This document shows positions 33,670 to 42,264 of a stretch of 64,000 nucleotides of DNA, piece by piece. This stretch comes from Agriterribacter sp039811345. GTDB taxonomy: Bacteria; Bacteroidota; Bacteroidia; Chitinophagales; Chitinophagaceae. Position numbers and translations under genes: made by a program. The notes beneath the pieces were generated by a model. The model ran no database searches and was not told the origin of the DNA. It saw nothing but the letters and a program-made list of their open reading frames with translations. The stretch lies in NCBI GenBank assembly GCA_039811345.1, contig JBDHYJ010000012.1, positions 1-64,000 of the forward strand, read 5' to 3'. Each line of letters starts with the position of its first letter. Position 1 is the first letter of the stretch.

Positions 33670-35712
33670 TCACGTTTTAGATCTTGCCACCTTATACAGC
33701 AGTAATCCCAGAGCTGCAAAAAATAATACACCAAGTATTTCATATCCAAGATCGCCTCCCATTATACCAGTTAGCGCTTCTTCCATGTTTATCCTGGTAA
33801 GCGCTTTTGTAATACTGCTGTTTACCGACAGGAATGCCACAATTACCCCGGCTATGGCGCCGCCGGCAACAAGTCCGGTAGCAAACAGGTTCCCTTTGCC
33901 CAGATCTTCTTCTTCCGCTGAAATCTTTTCTCCTTTTCTTTTTTGCTGCCAGTCCACAATCCCTCTGATAGCGCCACCAATAAATATGGGCAAAGTGGTA
34001 GCCAGCGGAAGATATAGACCGATGGCAAAAGAAAGCGCCTTGATACCACAAAGTTCCACTACAATAGCTATGAATACACCAACTAACACATACTGCCAGT
34101 CAAGGTTAAATGATAATACTCCTTTTATCAGGGTAGCCATCAATGTTGCCTGGGGTGCAGCATAGGTAGTTTGACCTATGGCATGATGAATACCCTGTGC
34201 CAGCATTTCGGGGGTAGGTGTATCAAGTACTTTAATGGTAATGCCTATGGCAAGTGAGGAAACGATTGCACCTATAAATAATGCCATTTGCTGATAACGT
34301 GGTGTTGCTCCAACAATATATCCGGTTTTAAGATCCTGTGAAGTAGCTCCTGCATTTGCCGCAGCAATACATATCATACCTCCTACTACAAGTACCATTG
34401 GTTCATATGCACTCCCTGTCCAGCCGGCAGCAATAAAAATCAAACAGGTACCGAGTATAGTGGCGATAGTCATGCCCGAGATGGGATTGTTGGAAGAGCC
34501 AATTAACCCCACTATCCTCGAGGAAACAGTCACAAACAGAGCGCCGAATACTACGATAAGCAAACCTACCAGCAGGCGACTGAAAAAATTATTACCAGGA
34601 ATAAATGGCAACACCGAAACGATTAGTACCAATGCAAGGCTGCCAAATCCTACTATTTTTAAGCTTAAATCTTTTTCAGTGCGTAATTGTTTTTGAGCTC
34701 CATCTCCTTTTGTATTAAGTGAACCAACACTGCTCTTAAATGATGAAATGATAGTGGGCAATGTTTTCAACAAAGTAATAAACCCGCCGGCAGCAACAGC
34801 ACCTGCACCTATTTGCCGGATATATGCCCAGTATATGGCAGTTGAGAAATCGTTGAAGCTTTGAGTGTCGGGGTTCCATCCACCCCTGCCGCCGGCTTTA
34901 GAGATATCTTCCAAAAGCCCGAGTTTAACAAGCTGACCGGCTATAGCGTCCGGGGGTACAAGAGTTGCCAGCAGGGGTACCAGTGCAAACGAAGCCAATA
35001 CACTTCCTGCAACAAGTACTCCTCCAATCTTTGGCCCTATGATATATCCTACTCCGAGATATTCAGGAGTGATCTCACCACTGATCTTTGCAGAAGGCAG
35101 GAATTTATTTGCCTGCTTCGTCATAAACTGTGGAGTTTCTGCAATGACATGCAATATTTTTTGAAGCATGGCATACAGCAGGGCAAACCCTAATCCGCTA
35201 AATGCTGTTTTTGCAACATCACCTCCTTTCTCTCCTGCTTTCAATACTGAGGCACATGCAGTTCCTTCGGGATAGGGTAATGTATCATGTTCCTTTACAA
35301 TTAATGGTCGGCGAAGAGGGATCATCATCAGGGTGCCGAGTATACCGCCAAGCACGGCAAGAGTAAGGATGATTACATAGCTGAAATAATCGGCATTGGC
35401 TTTATCGCTTAAGAACAAAAAACCGGGTAATGTAAATACAACGCCCGCAGCTATACTTTCCCCGGCTGAACCCGTTGTTTGAATAATATTGTTTTCAAGA
35501 ATAGTGGTTTTTAAAAAAGCTCGGCTCAACGTAATAGCCATGACGGCTATGGGTATAGAAGCGGATACTGTCAACCCTGCTTTAAGTGCAAGGTATACTG
35601 TTGCAGCGCCAAATATAATTCCAAAAGCAGCACCGGTTACAACTGCTTTGATAGTAAATTCAGCCATTTTGGTTTCGGGTGCAATAAAGGGTTGGAATTT
35701 TTTTTCAGCCAT
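33670..35712 (-). CDS. OPT-family oligopeptide or metal-chelate transporter
   Basis: A 680-residue inner-membrane transporter of the OPT family. The start MAEKKFQPFI at 35712 was chosen over a frame extending 41 codons further, since the extension does not resemble a protein N terminus of this family. About 14 to 16 hydrophobic helices. Family features include the early MAEFTIKAVVTGAAFGIIFGAATVYLALKAGLT segment and the P-Y-P-E-G-T-A motif (LPYPEGTACASVLKAGE). Bacterial OPT members move small peptides or iron-chelates; the substrate cannot be told here. No chelator synthesis genes adjoin. Confidence 0.92.
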   Translation of the reverse strand: MAEKKFQPFIAPETKMAEFTIKAVVTGAAFGIIFGAATVYLALKAGLTVSASIPIAVMAITLSRAFLKTTILENNIIQTTGSAGESIAAGVVFTLPGFLFLSDKANADYFSYVIILTLAVLGGILGTLMMIPLRRPLIVKEHDTLPYPEGTACASVLKAGEKGGDVAKTAFSGLGFALLYAMLQKILHVIAETPQFMTKQANKFLPSAKISGEITPEYLGVGYIIGPKIGGVLVAGSVLASFALVPLLATLVPPDAIAGQLVKLGLLEDISKAGGRGGWNPDTQSFNDFSTAIYWAYIRQIGAGAVAAGGFITLLKTLPTIISSFKSSVGSLNTKGDGAQKQLRTEKDLSLKIVGFGSLALVLIVSVLPFIPGNNFFSRLLVGLLIVVFGALFVTVSSRIVGLIGSSNNPISGMTIATILGTCLIFIAAGWTGSAYEPMVLVVGGMICIAAANAGATSQDLKTGYIVGATPRYQQMALFIGAIVSSLAIGITIKVLDTPTPEMLAQGIHHAIGQTTYAAPQATLMATLIKGVLSFNLDWQYVLVGVFIAIVVELCGIKALSFAIGLYLPLATTLPIFIGGAIRGIVDWQQKRKGEKISAEEEDLGKGNLFATGLVAGGAIAGVIVAFLSVNSSITKALTRINMEEALTGIMGGDLGYEILGVLFFAALGLLLYKVARSKT

Positions 35713-36046
35713 TGACTTGAATTTAGCAAGGAAAATAGGAAAAATAAATAAGAAATCATGAATGTGCCCTTCTTGCCAGATGGTATAACTATTTTCTGAA
35801 CTAATGAATAGCAGCATATAGCTGGAACAATCCATAATAATTCGACAGGTAACACCATCTTCGTTTAATTGTTATATCATTGCAAGGGGATTTATAAATG
35901 AAATGTATTGATTGTCAGTATTTCAAATAGGAGTTATGCGTATAAACCATGATTCAGTTTTTGAGCAACGTATATACCAAAAGTTAATCTATATCGTTTC
36001 TTAATATTAAGAGGATGATTGATATAAACATCTAACTGTAAGAAAT
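35713..36046. other. 334-base spacer upstream of the small lipoprotein
   Basis: Contains AT-rich sequence with no recognisable gene, hairpin or promoter pair. It must hold the promoters of the divergent OPT gene and the small lipoprotein gene. Confidence 0.4.
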
Positions 36047-36208
36047 ATGAAAAATAAATTCTTTTGTGCAGCATGTGTATTGGTGTTGGTGTCGTATATA
36101 AGCAGTTGCTCGCCAAAGTATGGCTGCCCGGCAGATGGTAGAAGTGTTGGTGCTGAGCGGGTATTGAGTGGTGAAAAAGTGCCCAAGGCTAGGACCTTTA
36201 AGAATTAG
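36047..36208 (+). CDS. Small 53-residue lipoprotein
   Basis: Frame of 53 codons starting MKNKFFCAACVLVLVSY with lipobox ISSC (C21) and a short hydrophilic remainder (SPKYGCPADGRSVGAERVLS and a basic end). Signal peptide and lipobox strongly suggest a real secreted lipoprotein of the tiny type frequent in Bacteroidota. Function unknown. It lies 22 bases before the next gene on the same strand, so the two may form one transcript. Confidence 0.7.
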   Translation: MKNKFFCAACVLVLVSYISSCSPKYGCPADGRSVGAERVLSGEKVPKARTFKN

Positions 36209-36230
36209 TTAATCGCTAAATATTAAGACC

Positions 36231-36536
36231 ATGAACCTAACCCTACGTAATGATTATGGCTGCACCGAAGCTGTAATTGATGAAAACTGCGGATTCGACA
36301 AATTCTATGGCGTTGCCAGTTTGTTGACCGATAAGCTGAATGTCAACTTCACCAACAAAATTGACGATTCAAATACTTCTTACTGGGATTTTATTTTTAA
36401 CGGGCATAAACTCACATTGCACTACAATATTTACAACGGGGTATCCATATTACCTGTACGTTCAAAAGGAGCTATTCCTGAAGATAATGAAGCAGTTAAA
36501 GACCTTGCGAGAGCGCTGGAAGACCATTTGCAATAA
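36231..36536 (+). CDS. Conserved hypothetical 101-residue protein
   Basis: Soluble 101-residue protein with no signal peptide and no family that can be named with certainty. Pattern: an N-terminal beta stretch (MNLTLRNDYGCTEAVIDE), a central YWDFIFNGHKLTLHYNIYNGVSILP and a short C-terminal helix (EAVKDLARALEDHL). The W-D-F, L-T-L-H-Y and G-V-S-I-x-P arrangement recalls small DUF3630-like proteins, from memory only. It is downstream of the small lipoprotein and convergent with rsgA. Confidence 0.65.
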   Translation: MNLTLRNDYGCTEAVIDENCGFDKFYGVASLLTDKLNVNFTNKIDDSNTSYWDFIFNGHKLTLHYNIYNGVSILPVRSKGAIPEDNEAVKDLARALEDHLQ

Positions 36537-36554
36537 TTACAGAGGCAGTAATTA
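36534..36554. terminator. Weak hairpin between convergent genes
   Basis: TAATTAC (36534-36540, including the stop codon) pairs with GTAATTA (36548-36554) around AGAGGCA. It is AT-rich and lacks a T run, so only a weak terminator. Confidence 0.3.
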
Positions 36555-36572
36555 AAAATAAGCGAGGTAAAC

Positions 36573-37502
36573 TTATCCGTATGGTTTATCGTTGATGGAG
36601 TCCAGAATATTACAATAGCTAATATATCTGTCTATATGAATGGCTTCATTTTCAACTGCCGACTTAACAGCGCATCCCGGCTCGTTTATATGCAAACAAT
36701 TATTAAACTGGCACTCATTGATGAGTGTACGCATTTCAGGAAAATAATGTGACAATTCCTGTCGGGATATATCCACAATTCCAAATTCACGCAAGCCGGG
36801 GGTATCAATGACCCTGCCTCCACCCGGAAGATCAAACATTTCTGCAAAAGTTGTGGTATGTAATCCTTTCCCGCTCCACCCGCTTACTTCCCTGGTTTTT
36901 AATCCAAATGATGGAATAATTGCATTAATAAAAGAAGATTTCCCGACACCTGAATGACCGCTGATCAGTGTAGTCCGGTTATGCAATACCGATGTTACCT
37001 CAGCAAGTCCTTCTTTTTTTTCAACGCTTATTAATAATGTTTTATATCCAATTGCTTCATACATCTGTTTCCAGCGTTCGTATAACAATGTTTCTTTTTC
37101 CCGGTAGATATCTTTTTTATTAAACAATAAAATTGCCGGAACGTGATAAGCTTCTGAAGCAACAAGAAAACGATCAATAAATCCCTGAGAAGTACGGGGG
37201 TCACGTAGTGTACATATTAGTAATGCCTGGTCAATATTGGCTGCAATAATATGGTGCTGATGTTTATTGGAAGGTGATTGTCTGTTGATATAATTACGGC
37301 GCTCTCTGATACCTGTAATTATTACATTTGAGGATTCCCCTTCTTCAACTGTCATTTCTATTTCATCACCTACAGTAACCGGGTTAGTGGAAGTTATATC
37401 ATCTAATTTAAATCTTCCCTTTATTCTTGCATTGAATATCTTTCCATCCTGGTCTTTCACTGTGTACCAGCTTCCGGTAGATTTATATACAGTTCCATTC
37501 AT
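36573..37502 (-). CDS. rsgA: Ribosome small subunit biogenesis GTPase RsgA
   Basis: A 309-residue circularly permuted GTPase that checks late 30S assembly and releases RbfA. The order is N-terminal OB fold (1-68), then G4 NKKD (128-131), then G1 GHSGVGKS (182-189), then G3 DTPG (233-236), as expected for the permuted class. The C-terminal zinc site is C264, C269, H271 and C277. Complete. It follows hemH on the same strand at 154 bases and is probably separately controlled. Confidence 0.96.
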   Translation of the reverse strand: MNGTVYKSTGSWYTVKDQDGKIFNARIKGRFKLDDITSTNPVTVGDEIEMTVEEGESSNVIITGIRERRNYINRQSPSNKHQHHIIAANIDQALLICTLRDPRTSQGFIDRFLVASEAYHVPAILLFNKKDIYREKETLLYERWKQMYEAIGYKTLLISVEKKEGLAEVTSVLHNRTTLISGHSGVGKSSFINAIIPSFGLKTREVSGWSGKGLHTTTFAEMFDLPGGGRVIDTPGLREFGIVDISRQELSHYFPEMRTLINECQFNNCLHINEPGCAVKSAVENEAIHIDRYISYCNILDSINDKPYG

Positions 37503-37520
37503 GCAAGATCGGTTGTGTAA

Positions 37521-37609
37521 TGACCTTTAATTTCTATGGCTAAATAATTCATTGGAAATTTGATCATAATATTAAGTTGGGAGATGATACAAGAATAACT
37601 AAAAGGTCA
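37521..37609 (-). promoter_or_regulatory. Long-loop inverted repeat downstream of hemH
   Basis: TGACCTTT (37521-37528) and AAAGGTCA (37602-37609) form an 8-base inverted repeat with a 73-base loop between hemH and rsgA. The same 8-mer core forms the hairpin upstream of hemH. Confidence 0.35.
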
Positions 37610-37656
37610 AGGGATACATTCACATTTCATTTTCATGTTCAACACAAAACTATAAA

Positions 37657-38709
37657 TTACTGCAACACCATGCTGGTTTCACCATTGATATATTCCTTTA
37701 TCCACGAAGCTATGGTTTCTGTCCATATAGGATGAATATTTAAACTGGGTATAAATGTATAGGATTCACCACCTGCTTCCATAAAGGTTTCCCGCCCCCG
37801 CATTGCAATTTCTTCAAGCGTCTCCAGGCAATCACTTACAAAAGCCGGACAAAGAATCAGCAATTTTTTTATCCCTTCTTTGGGCATTTGTTCAAGTCGT
37901 ATATCTGTAAATGGTTCCAGCCAGCCTTTACCCAGGCGGGACTGGAAGGAAATACTATACTTGTCTGAAGTGATTCCTAATTTTTGCGTTACCAGTTTTG
38001 TGGTTGTAAAACATTGATGACGATAGCAAAATGCATGCGTCGGAGACGCTGTGTCGCAACAGGCAGGCGATTGCAGGCAATGGCTTCCCGTAATATCAGA
38101 TTTATGAATATGCCTTGCCGGTACACCGTGATAACTGAAAAGTATATGATCATAGTCTTCTTTCAAAAATGGCTTCATACTTTCTGCAAGTGCATCAATA
38201 TACCGGGGCTCATTGTAGAAAGGTTTTATAATCGAAAGTTTGAAGGGATATTTTTTTTTGTGATGAATTGTTTTAGCATGTTCCACTGCAGTTTCATAAG
38301 AAGACATGGCGTAATGCGGATATAAAGGGACGGCTATTACTTCTTCCAGTCCCGGCGCTTTTTTCGTCAATGCATCTAATGCATACTCTACTGTGGGATT
38401 CCCATACCGCATCGCAATCTCCACCGGTGTTGTTAACTTTTCCTGTACTGCCTGCTGCAATTGCCGGGTATATACTATGAGTGGTGAACCTTCTTTTATC
38501 CAAATTTCCTTATAAGCTTCCGCAGATTTAGGTGCACGGAAAGGTGCAATTATACCTCCTACCAACAATAGCCGCGGCAGGTATGGTTTATCAATCACTC
38601 TTTCATCCATTAAAAACTCCATCAGGTATTTTCTGACATCTTTAACTTCAGTAGAATCGGGAGAGCCGAGATTCATCAATAACACTCCCCACTTTTTGGA
38701 AGAATTCAT
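37657..38709 (-). CDS. hemH: Ferrochelatase with internal cysteine cluster
   Basis: Last step of heme synthesis: inserts Fe2+ into protoporphyrin IX at the inner membrane. A 350-residue protein with LLMNLGSPDST at the N terminus and the active-site histidine H194 in FSYHGVP. Unlike the E. coli enzyme, it has five cysteines between residues 211 and 233 (C211, C217, C218, C228, C233), directly after the active-site segment. This fits the known group of bacterial ferrochelatases with an internal [2Fe-2S] cluster. It is the last gene of the heme cluster, 71 bases from hemL across a hairpin. Confidence 0.94.
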   Translation of the reverse strand: MNSSKKWGVLLMNLGSPDSTEVKDVRKYLMEFLMDERVIDKPYLPRLLLVGGIIAPFRAPKSAEAYKEIWIKEGSPLIVYTRQLQQAVQEKLTTPVEIAMRYGNPTVEYALDALTKKAPGLEEVIAVPLYPHYAMSSYETAVEHAKTIHHKKKYPFKLSIIKPFYNEPRYIDALAESMKPFLKEDYDHILFSYHGVPARHIHKSDITGSHCLQSPACCDTASPTHAFCYRHQCFTTTKLVTQKLGITSDKYSISFQSRLGKGWLEPFTDIRLEQMPKEGIKKLLILCPAFVSDCLETLEEIAMRGRETFMEAGGESYTFIPSLNIHPIWTETIASWIKEYINGETSMVLQ

Positions 38710-38743
38710 ATTTTTTATTTGATATACTTTCTTAAGAATAGTA

Positions 38744-38766
38744 AAAGGTCACTACCAGTGACCTTT
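38744..38766 (-). terminator. Hairpin between hemL and hemH
   Basis: AAAGGTCAC (38744-38752) pairs perfectly with GTGACCTTT (38758-38766) around five bases. Read on the minus strand, TTT of the stem runs on into TACTATTC. It may end part of the hemL transcripts or act as an attenuator before hemH. Confidence 0.55.
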
Positions 38767-38780
38767 ACCGTTATTTTGTA

Positions 38781-40055
38781 TCAAAAACGTGACGCAGCGG
38801 TGATGGTGCGGTCCAGGTCCTGATAGGAAACGGCATTGCTGATAAACCAGGTTTCAAATGCAGACGGGGGCAAATATACACCTGAATCCAGCATGTGATG
38901 AAAGAATCTGTTGAAAGTAGCAATATCTGCTGCTGATGCACCAGCAAAATCTTTCACTTCATGATTGCTAAAATGTACACTAATCATACTACCTATCCGG
39001 TTAATTTGTACAGGTATATTCTTTTGCTTAAATACATTATTCAATCCTTTTTCCAGGTATGCTCCTTTTTCTTCAAGTTCCTGGTAAATCACTGGGTTTT
39101 CTTTTAGTGTTTTGAGGAGGGTGTATCCTGCTATCATAGCTAATGGGTTCCCGCTTAAAGTTCCGGCCTGATACACATTGCCAACAGGGGCAATATAATT
39201 CATGATTTCACGTCTTGCTGCAAATGCGCCTACAGGCATGCCTCCACCTATGATTTTGCCGTATGTCACTATATCGGCGTTGATTTTAAATTTCTCCTGA
39301 GCCCCACCTGCAGCAAGCCTGAATCCGGTCATTACTTCATCAAAGATTAAAAGTATTTTTTCACGGGTACAAATTTCCCGTAGAGCTTCCAGATATCCGG
39401 CTTCTGGCGGAATACAACCCATATTTCCGGCTACCGGTTCTAAAATAATTGCTGCTAACTCACCTTTATTTGCAGCAATTAATTTTTCCAGTCCTTCAAT
39501 ATCATTATATGCACAGGTGAGTGTATCTGCAGATACCCCCGCGGTTACACCCGGTACCGCCTGTATGTTGAAAGTTGCAACTCCACTTCCAGCTTTTACT
39601 AAAAAGCAATCGGCGTGACCGTGGTAGCAGCCTTCGAATTTTATAAATTTATTTTTACCGGTAAAACCGCGTGCCAGCCTGATCGCACTCATGCAGGCTT
39701 CAGTTCCGCTGTTTACCATCCGGATTAAATCTATACCGGGGGACATAGTTTTAATGAGTTCGGCTATTTCAATTTCCAACTCTGTTGGCGCGCCAAAAGA
39801 AGTGGATAGAGCTGCACGTTCCTGTATTGCTTTTACCACAGGCTCATAAGCATGCCCCAGTATCATTGGGCCCCATGAGTTGATAAAATCTATATACTCA
39901 TTGCCATCGGCATCATAGAGATATGCACCATGAGCTTTAGTAATGAACAACGGTGTGCCGCCTACACTTTTAAATGCACGAACCGGTGAATTTACACCTC
40001 CTGGTATGGATTGCTGTGCCCGTTCGAATAAGGATTTGCTGGATTGATAGATCAT
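38781..40055 (-). CDS. hemL: Glutamate-1-semialdehyde 2,1-aminomutase
   Basis: Converts glutamate-1-semialdehyde to 5-aminolevulinate, the second C5-pathway step. A 424-residue fold-type I PLP enzyme. The PLP lysine is K267 in TYGKIIGGGMPVGA; FDEVMTGFR (238-246) binds the cofactor ring, and VNSGTEACMSAIRLARG (114-130) contacts phosphate. N-terminal SIPGGVNSPVRAF is the family signature. Complete. It is separated from hemB by a 246-base spacer, so it may have its own promoter. Confidence 0.97.
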   Translation of the reverse strand: MIYQSSKSLFERAQQSIPGGVNSPVRAFKSVGGTPLFITKAHGAYLYDADGNEYIDFINSWGPMILGHAYEPVVKAIQERAALSTSFGAPTELEIEIAELIKTMSPGIDLIRMVNSGTEACMSAIRLARGFTGKNKFIKFEGCYHGHADCFLVKAGSGVATFNIQAVPGVTAGVSADTLTCAYNDIEGLEKLIAANKGELAAIILEPVAGNMGCIPPEAGYLEALREICTREKILLIFDEVMTGFRLAAGGAQEKFKINADIVTYGKIIGGGMPVGAFAARREIMNYIAPVGNVYQAGTLSGNPLAMIAGYTLLKTLKENPVIYQELEEKGAYLEKGLNNVFKQKNIPVQINRIGSMISVHFSNHEVKDFAGASAADIATFNRFFHHMLDSGVYLPPSAFETWFISNAVSYQDLDRTITAASRF

Positions 40056-40056
40056 G

Positions 40057-40100
40057 GTGAATGTGTGTGAATAGTAAATTGTGAATAGACAACGGTGAAT
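40057..40100. repeat. GTGAAT(AG) mini-repeats
   Basis: GTGAAT at 40057-40062, GTGAATAG at 40067-40074 and 40081-40088, and GTGAAT at 40095-40100 lie in the hemB-hemL spacer. A minus-strand copy of GTGAATAG is at 40287-40294 at its other end. Confidence 0.55.
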
Positions 40101-40221
40101 GCTTTTATTAATGTTTTGAACAGGATAATATTAGGCCAGTTAACAGTTTAAAGGTTTCGATTATTTTTTCTTTTAAGTATTTCATATCAATGTTATTCTG
40201 ATTTAAAATAGTACCAACTTA

Positions 40222-40267
40222 AGATTTGGAATGCCAGGCAGCAACATCCTCACATAGATTTGGAATG
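40222..40267. repeat. Direct repeat AGATTTGGAATG
   Basis: AGATTTGGAATG occurs at 40222-40233 and 40256-40267, 34 bases apart, in the hemB-hemL spacer. Role unknown; may bind a regulator or be part of the spacer repeats. Confidence 0.45.
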
Positions 40268-40301
40268 TACATTATTGGCTTTTCACCTATTCACCCCTCT
40301 C

Positions 40302-41276
40302 TCATCCCAGCATCGCCGCCGCATCTTTTGCAAAATATGTCGCTATAAGATCTGCTCCGGCACGCTTTATAGATGTAAGACTTTCAAGTATCGCCTTTTG
40401 TTCATCAAGCCAGCCCATTTTGGCAGCAGCTTTAATCATAGCGTATTCTCCGCTTACATGATAAGCACTCACTGGCACGGTTACCCTATCTTTTACTTCA
40501 CGAATGATATCGAGGTAAGCCATTGCGGGTTTTACCATCACTATATCAGCGCCCTGTTCTATATCCTGCAACGTTTCATTAATTGCTTCTATGCGATTGG
40601 CATAGCTCATCTGGTAGGTTTTCTTATCTCCAAATCCAGGAGCGCTATCCAGCGCATCGCGAAATGGCCCGTAAAAGCAGGAAGCATATTTAGCGCTGTA
40701 TGACATGATACCTGTTTTAGTGAAATTATTTTCTTCGAGGGCTTTGCGTATGGCGCCAATTCTTCCATCCATCATATCACTTGGCGCCACAAAATCCGCT
40801 CCTGCCGCTGCATGGCTCAGGCTCATCTTTACCAGTGCTTCCACCGTTTCATCATTTAATATCTCCCCTTCTTTTACTATACCATCATGTCCATATATGG
40901 AGTAAGGATCAAGTGCAACATCGGTCATCACAATCATTTCGGGCACTGCTTGCTTTATAGTTCTTATAGCACGCTGCATCAGTCCTTTCTCATTCCAGGC
41001 TTCTCTGCCTGTATTGTCTTTTAATTCATCCTTTGCTTTTACAAAAAGAAGTACCGATTTTATATCTAAATCCCAAACCAATCTAACTTCATCTGTGAGC
41101 AGGTCGAGGGAATAGCGGTAGTAGCCCGGCATTGATGGGATTTCATACTTAATATTTTCTCCTTCATCTACAAACAATGGCAGTATAAAATCATTGGGTG
41201 TTAATATAGTTTCCGCAACCATACTTCGTATGGATGCATTAGTGCGCAATATGCGGTTTCGTTTTTGAAGATACAT
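40302..41276 (-). CDS. hemB: Porphobilinogen synthase
   Basis: Joins two 5-aminolevulinate molecules to porphobilinogen. The ATG complementary to 41274-41276 gives 324 residues starting MYLQKRNRILR, as in the family; the open frame upstream overlaps hemF and is not coding. Schiff-base lysines lie in YSAKYAS and MVKPAMAYLD. The metal region reads DVALDPYSIYGHDG with no cysteines, placing it in the group that lacks the catalytic zinc and is magnesium-stimulated. It lies 13 bases after hemF. Confidence 0.96.
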   Translation of the reverse strand: MYLQKRNRILRTNASIRSMVAETILTPNDFILPLFVDEGENIKYEIPSMPGYYRYSLDLLTDEVRLVWDLDIKSVLLFVKAKDELKDNTGREAWNEKGLMQRAIRTIKQAVPEMIVMTDVALDPYSIYGHDGIVKEGEILNDETVEALVKMSLSHAAAGADFVAPSDMMDGRIGAIRKALEENNFTKTGIMSYSAKYASCFYGPFRDALDSAPGFGDKKTYQMSYANRIEAINETLQDIEQGADIVMVKPAMAYLDIIREVKDRVTVPVSAYHVSGEYAMIKAAAKMGWLDEQKAILESLTSIKRAGADLIATYFAKDAAAMLG

Positions 41277-41289
41277 TGTGATTCTGTTT

Positions 41290-42249
41290 TTATACCCAGT
41301 CCCTGGGATGAAGACAAACTGACAACAATTTTTCTTCTTCACTCCCTTTTTCCGGTAAATAATTATAATCAAATCTAACTGTCGGCGGAAGGCTCATCAG
41401 TATGCTCTCCGTTCGTCCATTGGTTTTCAATCCGAACAGGGTGCCTCTGTCGTGAATCAGGTTAAACTCCACATAGCGCCCTCTTCTAATCTCCTGCCAG
41501 TATTTATTTTTTTCGTTCCAAACTATATTTTTTCTTTTTTCTGCAACAGGGAGGTATGCATCAAGAAAGCAATCTCCATTCACTTTCTGAAATGCAAACA
41601 ACCTGTTAGCATCTGCATCATCTGCAGGGCGCAGGTAATCGTAGAATACTCCACCGATACCCCGCATTTCGATACCCCGATGTTTATTAGAAAAATATTC
41701 GTCGCATTGCTTTTTATACAAGGAGTATAAACCTTCCCCAAAAGGAGTTATGGCATTACGTAACGTAGTGTGAAAATGTATAGCATCTTCTTCAAAAAGG
41801 TAGTAAGGGGTCAGGTCTGCCCCGCCACCAAACCAGCGATCAATAATTTTTTGATTTGCATCATATAACTCAAAATAACGCCAGTTGGCATGCACTGTGG
41901 GTACAAATGGATTGATGGGGTGAAGCACGAGGCTCAAACCGCAGGCAAACCATTTTTCACCATTTATTTTTAACTGGCTTCGCATGGCATCACTTACATT
42001 TCCATATACCACGGAAGTATTTACTCCCCCTTTCTCCAGTAAATTACCATGAGCAATCACTCTTGTTCTTCCACCACCACCGCCATCTCTTTCCCATTTA
42101 TCCTCAATGAAATTTGATTTCCCATCGGATTTTTCCAGAGCAGCGCATATCCTGTCCTGCAGAGAATGAATATATGTAACCCATGCATCAGTTGTTAATT
42201 GCGGGTATTCAGTGTGCAATGATTGGATATATGTTTCTTCAGCCTGCAT
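41290..42249 (-). CDS. hemF: Oxygen-dependent coproporphyrinogen III oxidase
   Basis: Two oxidative decarboxylations of coproporphyrinogen III to protoporphyrinogen IX with O2. A 319-residue enzyme with the signatures WERDGGGGGRTRVI, SLVLHPINPFVPTVHANWRYFEL, WFGGGADLTPYYLFEEDA, KHRGIEMRGIGGVFYDYL and GRYVEFNLIHDRGTLFGL. It shows that heme can be made aerobically; no hemN is in the window. It lies 15 bases after hemE and 13 before hemB, clearly one operon. Confidence 0.97.
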   Translation of the reverse strand: MQAEETYIQSLHTEYPQLTTDAWVTYIHSLQDRICAALEKSDGKSNFIEDKWERDGGGGGRTRVIAHGNLLEKGGVNTSVVYGNVSDAMRSQLKINGEKWFACGLSLVLHPINPFVPTVHANWRYFELYDANQKIIDRWFGGGADLTPYYLFEEDAIHFHTTLRNAITPFGEGLYSLYKKQCDEYFSNKHRGIEMRGIGGVFYDYLRPADDADANRLFAFQKVNGDCFLDAYLPVAEKRKNIVWNEKNKYWQEIRRGRYVEFNLIHDRGTLFGLKTNGRTESILMSLPPTVRFDYNYLPEKGSEEEKLLSVCLHPRDWV

Positions 42250-42264
42250 GTTTTATTCGATTAG

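Noticed and set aside
35713..35835. 41-codon N-terminal extension of the OPT transporter
   Set aside because: The extra residues do not resemble OPT proteins; MAEKKFQPFI is a normal beginning.
40057..40100. CRISPR array
   Set aside because: Units are only 6-8 bases, irregularly spaced, with no spacers or cas genes.
41277..41372. Upstream extension of hemB
   Set aside because: It overlaps the hemF end and is basic and asparagine-rich; the family starts at MYLQKRNRI.
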